Shown here: in pieces, positions 7,246 to 12,614 of the stretch
How positions within the stretch are numbered: the stretch's first letter is position 1
How the letters are laid out: every line of letters starts with the position of its first letter
Assembly: GCA_036277635.1 (NCBI GenBank)
Contig: DASUMP010000230.1
Coordinates: 1 to 17,918, forward strand
Direction of reading: 5' to 3'
From: DASUMP01 sp036277635
GTDB lineage: Bacteria > Actinomycetota > Acidimicrobiia > IMCC26256 > PALSA-610
DNA length: 17,918 nucleotides
Translations under genes and position numbers: made by a program
Notes under the pieces: generated by a model
What the model was told of the DNA's origin: nothing
The model's input: the letters and a program-made list of their open reading frames with translations, nothing else
Databases searched by the model: none

Positions 7246-7905
7246 TTGGCCGAGCTCCACGACACCACCGAGGAGTACCTCGAGGCGATCCTGTCGATCG
7301 AAGAGGAAGGCGTCACGCCGCTGCGGGCCCGCCTCGTCGAGCGGCTCGGACTGTCGGCGGCGGCCGTCTCCGAGACCATCGGGCGCCTCTCCGACCAAGG
7401 GTTCGTCGAGCTCGCGGGCGACCGCAGCCTGCACCTCACCGACAAGGGCCGCACCCTCGCCACGACCGTCGTGCGGCGCCACCGCCTCGCCGAGCGCCTG
7501 CTCACCGACATCATCGGCCTCGAGTGGGAGAAGGTGCACCGCGAAGCCGACCGGTGGGAGCACGCCATCTCCGCCGACGTCGAAGAGAAGCTCGTCGAGC
7601 TGCTCGGCGACCCCGCGACGTGCCCGCACGGCAACCCGATCCCCGGATCGAAGCGCGCCAAGCGCCGCGACCCGGTCGTGGCGCTCGCCCACGCCGAGCC
7701 GGGCACGATCACCGTCTCGCGCATCAGCGAGAAGCTCGAGCTCAACGACGACGCGCTCGCGCTCATCGTGGCCGCGCGCTTGATGCCGGGCTGCAGCGCG
7801 ACCGTCGTGGAACGTGGTGAGGGAACCGTGCGCGTCCGCACCGTCACGGGCGATCACGACGTCCCCGCCCTGGTCGCCGACCAGATGTACGTGTCCCCCA
7901 GCTGA
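7246..7905 (+). CDS. DtxR/IdeR-family metal-dependent transcriptional repressor
   Basis: A 219-residue metal-sensing repressor with an N-terminal winged helix-turn-helix (about 1-70), a dimerisation and metal-binding domain (about 71-140) and a C-terminal SH3-like/FeoA-type domain (about 148-219). The start HDTTEEYLEAIL and the VTPLRARLVERL and RHRLAERLL stretches are classic DtxR/IdeR. Ancillary-site ligands H79, E83 and H98 and primary-site E105 and H106 are in register. Positions 10 and 102, Met and Cys in DtxR/IdeR, are Glu10 and Asp102 here, both acidic as in MntR. The TTG start is supported by GGAGG at 7234-7238 with a 7-nt spacer. The gene diverges from the iron ATPase gene over a DtxR-like operator and probably represses itself and both transporter operons. 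Confidence 0.93.
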   Translation: MAELHDTTEEYLEAILSIEEEGVTPLRARLVERLGLSAAAVSETIGRLSDQGFVELAGDRSLHLTDKGRTLATTVVRRHRLAERLLTDIIGLEWEKVHREADRWEHAISADVEEKLVELLGDPATCPHGNPIPGSKRAKRRDPVVALAHAEPGTITVSRISEKLELNDDALALIVAARLMPGCSATVVERGEGTVRVRTVTGDHDVPALVADQMYVSPS

Positions 7906-7908
7906 CGA

Positions 7909-7926
7909 CCACCGAGCTGCGGGTGG
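7909..7926. terminator. Possible weak bidirectional hairpin between convergent genes
   Basis: CCACC (7909-7913) can pair with GGTGG (7922-7926) over an 8-nt loop. Outer segments GTCCCC (7893-7898) and GGGGAC (7935-7940) could extend the structure. It lies in the 36-bp gap between the convergent regulator and sulfur-carrier genes. There is no T-tract on either strand, so this is only a candidate terminator. Confidence 0.25.
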
Positions 7927-7941
7927 CGCCGATCGGGGACG

Positions 7942-8217
7942 TCAGCCGCCGGCGACGGCGGGGACGATGCTGACGACCGTGCCGTCGGTGAGCGCGGTGT
8001 CGGTGCCCTGCAAGAAGCGGATGTCCTCGTCGGCGACGAAGACGTTGACGAAGCGACGCAGCTCACCCGACTCGTCGAAGATGCGCTCACCGAACCCGGG
8101 GTAGGCGACGTCGAGACCCTTCAGGACCTCGGCCACGGTGCTGCCTTCGAGCTGCACCTCCGACGCGCCGCCCGAGAGGCTGCGCAGCTGCGTGGGGATG
8201 CGGACGGTGACCGCCAT
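7942..8217 (-). CDS. MoaD/ThiS/CysO-like ubiquitin-fold sulfur-carrier protein
   Basis: A 91-residue beta-grasp protein ending in VVSIVPAVAGG. The C-terminal Gly-Gly is the site that is adenylated and turned into a thiocarboxylate in sulfur carriers, and it needs to be free at the end of the protein, as it is here. The overall sequence (VTVRIPTQLRSLSGG at the start, RRFVNVFVADEDIRFL in the middle) closely resembles mycobacterial CysO, which donates sulfur to CysM. The ATG at 8217 overlaps the TGA of the threonine-synthase-like gene by one base (TGATG), so the two are translationally coupled and share the upstream SAM riboswitch. No adenylating enzyme (MoeB/MoeZ-like) or Mec-like protease is present in the window. 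It probably supplies sulfur to the PLP enzyme encoded just upstream. Confidence 0.9.
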   Translation of the reverse strand: MAVTVRIPTQLRSLSGGASEVQLEGSTVAEVLKGLDVAYPGFGERIFDESGELRRFVNVFVADEDIRFLQGTDTALTDGTVVSIVPAVAGG

Positions 8218-9452
8218 CAATGCTCCTCGATGTCGAAGGCGTCGTGGAACGCGTCGAGCGTGGGCGCGATCGTCGCGGTGGGGCCGACGTGCGGCGAGAC
8301 CGCTTCGAGCGTCTTCAACCCGTGACCGGTGATGTAGACGACGACGCGCTCGTCGGGACGGACCACGCCGTCGCGCGCGAGGCGTTGCAGCGTCGCGACG
8401 GTGACGCCGCCCGCGGTCTCCGCGAAGATCCCCTCGGTGCGCGCGAGCAGGCGCATGCCCTCGACGATCTCGTCGTCGGTGACCGACGCGCACGCGCCGC
8501 CGGTGCTGCGGATGCAGTCGAGCGCGAAGTACCCGTCGGCCGGGTTGCCGATCGCGAGCGACTTCGCGATCGTCGACGGCTTCACGGGTCGGATCGTGTC
8601 GGACTCCTCGAGCCACGCGGTCGCCACCGGCGAGCACCCGAGCGCTTGCGCGCCCGACACCCGCAGCGCCGGCTCCTCGTCGAGCAGGCCGACCTGGTGC
8701 AGCTCTTTGAACCCCTTGTGGATCTTCGTGAGCAGCGATCCGCTCGCGATCGGGACGACCACGTGGTCGGGCGTCTGCCAGCCGAGCTGTTCGGCGGTCT
8801 CGAACGCGAGCGTCTTCGATCCTTCGGCGTAGTACGGACGCATGTTGACGTTCACGAACGCCCATTCGTAGATCCCGGCGAGCTCCGCGCACAGGCGGTT
8901 GACGTCGTCGTAGTTGCCGTTGATCGCGACCACGTTGCCGCCGTAGACCGCGGTCGTCACGATCTTGCCGGCCTCGAGATCCGACGGGATGAACACGTAG
9001 CTGCGCAGGCCGGCGTGCGCCGCGTGCGCGGCCACGGAGTTCGCGAGGTTGCCGGTCGACGCGCACGCGGCGACCTTGAACCCGAACTGCAAGGCCTTGC
9101 TCATCGCGATCGACACCACGCGGTCCTTGAAGGAGTTCGTGGGGTTGCGCGTGTCGTTCTTGATCCAGACCTCGCCGAGCCCGAGCTCGGCGGCGAGGCG
9201 ATCGGCGCGCACCAGCGGCGTGAAGCCGGTGCCGAGGTCGACGGCGACGTCGCTCTCGACCGGGAGCAGGTCGGCGTAGCGCCACAACGTGGCGGGTCCG
9301 GCCGCGATGCGCTCGCGCGACACCGAGGCGCGGATCGCGTCGTAGTCGTACGCGACCTCGAGCGGGCCGAAGCACCACTCGCAGGTGTAGATCGGATCAG
9401 CGGCGTACTCGCGCCCACACTCGCGACAACGCAGCCCATTCACATGTGCCAT
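8217..9452 (-). CDS. Threonine-synthase-family PLP enzyme under SAM-riboswitch control
   Basis: A fold-type II PLP enzyme of 411 residues. It has an N-terminal zinc-ribbon-like segment (C9, C12, C24, C27), the PLP lysine K109 in NPTNSFKDRV, the phosphate-cradling STGN at 132-135 and the C-terminal VYITGHGLKTLE of threonine synthases. Canonical threonine synthases make threonine from O-phosphohomoserine and usually read NPTGSFKDRG around the lysine; two glycines are replaced here. The ATG at 9452 is preferred over longer forms because GAGGAG (9467-9462) precedes it by 9 nt and the upstream sequence is riboswitch leader. The partner gene for a CysO-like carrier and the SAM riboswitch suggest that it may instead sulfhydrylate an activated homoserine or serine. 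A plain threonine synthase remains possible. Confidence 0.88.
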   Translation of the reverse strand: MAHVNGLRCRECGREYAADPIYTCEWCFGPLEVAYDYDAIRASVSRERIAAGPATLWRYADLLPVESDVAVDLGTGFTPLVRADRLAAELGLGEVWIKNDTRNPTNSFKDRVVSIAMSKALQFGFKVAACASTGNLANSVAAHAAHAGLRSYVFIPSDLEAGKIVTTAVYGGNVVAINGNYDDVNRLCAELAGIYEWAFVNVNMRPYYAEGSKTLAFETAEQLGWQTPDHVVVPIASGSLLTKIHKGFKELHQVGLLDEEPALRVSGAQALGCSPVATAWLEESDTIRPVKPSTIAKSLAIGNPADGYFALDCIRSTGGACASVTDDEIVEGMRLLARTEGIFAETAGGVTVATLQRLARDGVVRPDERVVVYITGHGLKTLEAVSPHVGPTATIAPTLDAFHDAFDIEEH

Positions 9453-9489
9453 CGAGCCAGTCTCCTCGTGTCCTCCGTGCATCCTCGAC

Positions 9490-9524
9490 GCGCTCTCGAG
9501 CGCCCCGAGCGGGAGAACCGCTCG
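9490..9524 (-). promoter_or_regulatory. Candidate riboswitch expression platform (two hairpins)
   Basis: On the minus strand, directly after the SAM aptamer, CGAGCGG (9524-9518) pairs perfectly with CCGCTCG (9512-9506) over a TTCTC loop. A second compact inverted repeat, GCGCTCGAGAGCGC (9503-9490), follows. Neither is followed by a U-run, so this is not a standard intrinsic terminator. The loop TCTCC can in principle pair with the GGAGA of the ribosome-binding region at about 9465-9461, which would give translational control; a Rho-dependent mechanism is also possible. Confidence 0.4.
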
Positions 9525-9530
9525 TTGGCT

Positions 9531-9630
9531 GCTCATCGGTCAGGCATTGGCACCGTGATGACCGTTCCGGAGATCGATCACTGGTTGCCGCGGCGTCGTC
9601 GGGCCTGTCCCTCGGCCGCTCTCGATGAGC
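9531..9630 (-). ncRNA. SAM-I (S-box) riboswitch aptamer
   Basis: Read on the minus strand, the leader of the threonine-synthase-like gene shows the SAM-I layout. P1 is a perfect 8-bp helix, GCTCATCG (9630-9623) with CGATGAGC (9538-9531). The conserved GAGGGA (9613-9608) and the GGCCC that follows form the P2 internal loop. P2 is GCGGC (9619-9615) with GCCGC (9594-9590). The invariant CGGCAACC spans 9590-9583. P3 is GTGAT (9581-9577) with ATCAC (9559-9555). The conserved GGTGCCAATGCC starts at 9554. In this class SAM binding usually turns the downstream gene off. A covariance-model search against RF00162 would settle it. Confidence 0.93.
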
Positions 9631-9645
9631 GCGTTGTTCCGCGCC

Positions 9646-9651
9646 AGGGTA
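9646..9651 (-). promoter_or_regulatory. -10 element for the riboswitch transcript
   Basis: TACCCT on the minus strand fits TANNNT and places the transcript start near 9639, about ten bases before the first base of riboswitch helix P1. It is identical to the hexamer proposed for the iron ATPase gene. The sequence 17 bp upstream (GGATCA) is a poor -35. Confidence 0.5.
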
Positions 9652-9682
9652 GCACCCGTCGGAGACCCTGATCCCACCCGTT

Positions 9683-9688
9683 TACAGT
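9683..9688 (+). promoter_or_regulatory. -10 element for the sulfotransferase-like gene
   Basis: TACAGT, preceded by TT, fits TANNNT and would start transcription near 9695, leaving about 23 nt of leader that contains the GAGGA ribosome-binding site. No good -35 is visible. It lies 31 bp from the divergent riboswitch promoter. Confidence 0.4.
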
Positions 9689-9717
9689 GCGGACCCGACG
9701 CGAACGAGGAACCGCAG

Positions 9718-10617
9718 ATGTTCGTCGGCGAGAAGCTGATCTACCTCCAGATGCAGAAGACGGCATCGACCCACATCGCGCGCATCCTCGCCGATGTCGT
9801 CGGCGGCGAACAGCACCAGCAGCACCTGCGACTCGAGATCGATCCCGAGGGTCGCTCGGTCGTCGGCTCGATCCGCAGTCCGTGGTCCTGGTACGTGTCG
9901 TTGTGGGCCTACGGGTGCCGCGGCGGAGGCGGCCGTTGGGGGATCCGGAACCTGTTGACCCAGCCGCCGCCCACGGCGCTCGACACCGCTCGCGAGGCGT
10001 TGCGCTACGCGCGGGCGAAGCGCGCGTTCCCGCGTGAGGTCCTCGACGAGCACCAGCGATTGCGCGAGCACCAGCGGGGCACGCCGGTCGAGCTGTGGCG
10101 CCCCGTCTACTCCGACCCGACCGACGCCGGCGCGTTCCGGCAGTGGCTGCGTCTCGTCCTCGATCCCACGCGGGCGCGCGACCTGCACCCGCGTTTCGGC
10201 GCGAGCGACCTCCGACACCACGCCGGCTTCATGACCTTCCGCTACTTCCGGCTGCTCGCGCGCGACCTCGACGACCTCGACCGGCCCGGACAGTTCACCT
10301 CGTTCGACGCGATACGCGAGTACGACGCGACGTCGACGGTGCACGACGACATGATCCGCATCGAGCACCTCGCCGAGGATCTCCCGCGCGTGCTGACCGG
10401 CGCGGGCTACGAGCTCGACGACGACCAGACCGCGCGCTTGCGCGAATGGTGCGGCGCGCGCACCAACGTGTCGCCCCACGAAGACGACGCGTTCTACTAC
10501 GACGACGAGACCCGAGCACTGGTCGCCGATCGCGAGCGCCTGCTCGTCGACAAGTACTCGTACGCGCCTCCGCTGGTGCCCGGCGCCGACCCGGGGGCGA
10601 CACCCGCCGACGCCTAG
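9718..10617 (+). CDS. Sulfotransferase-family protein
   Basis: A 299-residue protein resembling PAPS-dependent sulfotransferases. Near the N-terminus, IYLQMQKTASTHIARIL (about 8-24) has the spacing of the loop that binds the 5'-phosphosulfate. IRSPWSWYVSLWAYG (about 52-66) fits the region that binds the 3'-phosphate (R and S residues) and is typical of the membrane-associated carbohydrate sulfotransferase group. There is no signal peptide or membrane helix, so it is likely cytosolic. The ATG at 9718 has GAGGA at 9706-9710 with a 7-nt spacer; the same frame is open further upstream, but that part overlaps the divergent riboswitch leader. The acceptor is unknown. It precedes a glucosyl-3-phosphoglycerate synthase gene by 9 bp, so a carbohydrate or glycolipid acceptor is conceivable. 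Confidence 0.78.
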   Translation: MFVGEKLIYLQMQKTASTHIARILADVVGGEQHQQHLRLEIDPEGRSVVGSIRSPWSWYVSLWAYGCRGGGGRWGIRNLLTQPPPTALDTAREALRYARAKRAFPREVLDEHQRLREHQRGTPVELWRPVYSDPTDAGAFRQWLRLVLDPTRARDLHPRFGASDLRHHAGFMTFRYFRLLARDLDDLDRPGQFTSFDAIREYDATSTVHDDMIRIEHLAEDLPRVLTGAGYELDDDQTARLREWCGARTNVSPHEDDAFYYDDETRALVADRERLLVDKYSYAPPLVPGADPGATPADA

Positions 10618-10620
10618 GCT
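10615..10620 (+). promoter_or_regulatory. -10 hexamer overlapping a stop codon
   Basis: TAGGCT fits TANNNT and stands exactly 6 nt before the ATG of the glucosyl-3-phosphoglycerate synthase gene, which has no Shine-Dalgarno sequence. The first three bases are also the TAG stop of the sulfotransferase-like gene. This would give a leaderless transcript for the synthase in addition to any read-through from upstream. Confidence 0.45.
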
Positions 10621-10626
10621 CTGCCC

Positions 10627-11562
10627 ATGTCGAGCCGAGGTGAACCGGCTCCCGTGTCGCCCGATCGGGCGCTCTACGAGCGTGCGAAGCGCGCCGCCGG
10701 GGTGAGCGTCTCGGTCTGCCTCCCGGCGCGCGACGAAGCCGCGACGATCGGTTCCATCGTCGCGGCGGTGCGGGCCGCGCTCGTCGACGACATCGGCCTC
10801 GTCGACGAGGTCGTGGTGATCGACGACACGTCGTCCGACGAGACCGCGGCCATCGCCGGTGCGGCAGGAGCGCGCGTCGTCGCCGAATCGGCGATCCTCC
10901 CCGAAGCCGGTCGCGGTTCGGGCAAGGGCAACGTGTTGTGGAAGTCGCTGCACGAGTGCCGCGGCGACGTGATCTGCTGGCTCGACGCCGACCTGCGCAA
11001 CTTCGATCCGTCGTTCGTGGCCGGGTTGGTGCTGCCGCTGCTGCTCGACCCCGCGGTCGAGTTCGTCAAGGGCTTCTACCGCCGGCCCTACGGCGACGAA
11101 CCGACCGGCGGCGGACGGGTCACCGAGCTCGTCGCCCGGCCGTTGCTCAGCCTGCTGTTCCCGAAGCTCGCCGACATCGTGCAACCGCTCGGCGGCGAGT
11201 ACGCCGCGCGCCGGCGCGCAGTCGAGTCCGTGCCGTTCGTCGAGGGATGGGGCGTCGAGCTCGGCCTGCTCGTCGACATCGTCGAGCGGTTCGGGCGCGA
11301 CGCCGTCGTGCAGGTCGATCTCGGCGTGCGCGAGCACCGCAACCGAACCATCGACGAGCTCGCACCGCAGGCGATGGCCGTGCTCGCCACCGCGCTGCGG
11401 CGCGCCGGTCTCTACGACGCGCACGGCTCGGTCGAGCTCGCCCGCGTCGCCGACGACTACGCGCTCTTCACCGAGTCGATCGAGACGGCGGAGCGCCCAC
11501 CGATCATCACGTTCGACGCGTACCGCGCTCGCTTCGGTCGCGACTCACGCGCGTCGAGCTGA
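10627..11562 (+). CDS. gpgS: Glucosyl-3-phosphoglycerate synthase
   Basis: A GT-A enzyme (family GT81 type) that transfers glucose from a nucleotide donor to 3-phosphoglycerate. It makes the precursor of glucosylglycerate and, in mycobacteria, of methylglucose lipopolysaccharide. Of 311 residues (mycobacterial GpgS is about 320), recognisable parts are SVCLPARDEAATIGSIV (about 29-45), VVVIDDTSSDET (62-73), GKGNVLWKSL (99-108) and the metal-binding DAD (120-122) in CWLDADLRNF. VKGFYRRPYG, GGGRVTELVARPLL and QPLGGEYAARR, all hallmarks of the family, follow. The ATG lacks a Shine-Dalgarno sequence but has a TAGGCT hexamer 6 nt upstream. Its 3' end overlaps the convergent glycerate kinase gene by 18 bp. 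No glucosyl-3-phosphoglycerate phosphatase is recognisable in the window. Confidence 0.92.
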   Translation: MSSRGEPAPVSPDRALYERAKRAAGVSVSVCLPARDEAATIGSIVAAVRAALVDDIGLVDEVVVIDDTSSDETAAIAGAAGARVVAESAILPEAGRGSGKGNVLWKSLHECRGDVICWLDADLRNFDPSFVAGLVLPLLLDPAVEFVKGFYRRPYGDEPTGGGRVTELVARPLLSLLFPKLADIVQPLGGEYAARRRAVESVPFVEGWGVELGLLVDIVERFGRDAVVQVDLGVREHRNRTIDELAPQAMAVLATALRRAGLYDAHGSVELARVADDYALFTESIETAERPPIITFDAYRARFGRDSRASS

Positions 11563-12567
11563 GCGCGCGATCTCACTCGCCGCCTCGGCCACGAACATCG
11601 CCGCCCGTTCCCGTGCGTCGGCCTCGTTCCACGCCCGTTCGAGCACGGTGAAGACCGGCGCGCCCATCGCCGCGGCCATCTCGCGTGCGTCGTCGGTCGC
11701 TCGTCCCGCGATGACGGCGCGGTGCGCCACGTCGAGCTCGGTCGCCCACTCGAGCACGCCACCGACGACCTTGCCGCGAAAGCTCGTGACGTCGAGCGCC
11801 CCTTCCCCGGTCACGACGACGTCGGCGGCGGCCAGCGCGTCCTCGAGCCCGACGACGTTGGCGACCACCTCGAACCCCGGCTCGAGCGTCGCGCCGATCG
11901 CCGCGAGCCCACCGGCGAGGCCACCCGCGGCGCCACCACCTTCGAGGGTGGTGACGTCGACGCCGGTGCGCGACCGGTACTGATCGGCGAGGCGTTCCAG
12001 TCGGCGTCCGAGCAGCGCGACCTGCGCGGCGGTCGCACCCTTCTGCGGTCCGTACACCGACGCGGCGTCGAGGAACGTCGTGGTCACGTCGCACGCGACC
12101 ACGACGTCGAGTCCGGCCAGCGACCACCCGAGCGTCTCGACCGCAGCCAGTCCGCCGTCGGTGCTCGCGCTCCCGCCCACTGCGACCACGATGCGCTTCG
12201 CGCCACCGCGCGCCGCCGCCGCGATCAGCTCACCGGTGCCGCGCGTCGACGCGCGCAGCGGATCGTTGTCGGCCACCAGCGCGAGCCCGCTCGCGCGCGC
12301 CATCTCGACCACGGCGACGCCGGTGCGCAGCACGGCCCACTCGGCGTCGACCGGATCGCCGAGCGGACCGGTGACCCGCAGCGTCCGGCGCGAGCCACCG
12401 ACCGCGTCGAGCACCGCGTCGAGCGTGCCTTCACCACCGTCGGCGAGCGGCAGCGACCGGACGTCGTCGATGCCGCCGGCCCGGAGTCCAGCCGCGATCG
12501 CGCCAGCCGCTTCGGCCGCCGACAGCGAACCGCGGAACTTGTCGGGACACGCGAGCGCTCGCACCAT
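11545..12567 (-). CDS. Glycerate kinase (GarK/GlxK family)
   Basis: A 340-residue glycerate kinase of the bacterial GK type, phosphorylating D-glycerate with ATP, usually to 2-phosphoglycerate, in the cytoplasm. The start MVRALACPDKFRGSLSAAEAA, then LPLADGGEGTLDA, VVAVGGSASTDGGLAA, YGPQKGAT and GGGAAGGLAGGLAA are family hallmarks. Length is slightly under the usual 370-380 aa, but N- and C-termini look complete. The ATG at 12567 has no Shine-Dalgarno sequence; a CAATCT hexamer 7 nt upstream suggests a leaderless mRNA. The last 18 bp overlap, antiparallel, the end of the gpgS gene. The pairing makes metabolic sense because glucosylglycerate breakdown releases glycerate and GpgS consumes phosphoglycerate. 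Confidence 0.92.
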   Translation of the reverse strand: MVRALACPDKFRGSLSAAEAAGAIAAGLRAGGIDDVRSLPLADGGEGTLDAVLDAVGGSRRTLRVTGPLGDPVDAEWAVLRTGVAVVEMARASGLALVADNDPLRASTRGTGELIAAAARGGAKRIVVAVGGSASTDGGLAAVETLGWSLAGLDVVVACDVTTTFLDAASVYGPQKGATAAQVALLGRRLERLADQYRSRTGVDVTTLEGGGAAGGLAGGLAAIGATLEPGFEVVANVVGLEDALAAADVVVTGEGALDVTSFRGKVVGGVLEWATELDVAHRAVIAGRATDDAREMAAAMGAPVFTVLERAWNEADARERAAMFVAEAASEIARSARRA

Positions 12568-12573
12568 TGCGCA

Positions 12574-12580
12574 TAGATTG
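12574..12580. promoter_or_regulatory. Overlapping -10 hexamers between glycerate kinase and TreT-like genes
   Basis: In the 47-bp divergent gap, TAGATT on the plus strand (12574-12579) fits TANNNT and would start the TreT-like transcript near 12586. On the minus strand CAATCT (12580-12575) lies 7 nt before the ATG of the glycerate kinase gene. The two hexamers overlap by five bases. No clear -35 is visible. Confidence 0.4.
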
Positions 12581-12614
12581 ACCGATGCCGAGCCGCTGAC
12601 GACAGGGATGCGAT

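Noticed and set aside
7942..9378. A single 478-residue minus-strand frame covering the threonine-synthase-like and carrier region
   Set aside because: Only its last 91 residues are a real protein (the carrier). The rest is an out-of-frame, Arg-rich reading of the PLP-enzyme gene.
8217..9536. Longer start (ATG at 9536) for the threonine-synthase-like gene
   Set aside because: The extra 28 residues have no similarity to the family and would come from the riboswitch P1 strand and the hairpins. The ATG at 9452 has a good Shine-Dalgarno sequence.
9625..9717. Upstream extension of the sulfotransferase-like gene to ATG 9625
   Set aside because: It would run through the divergent riboswitch promoter, adds residues without similarity, and the ATG at 9718 has GAGGA at ideal spacing.
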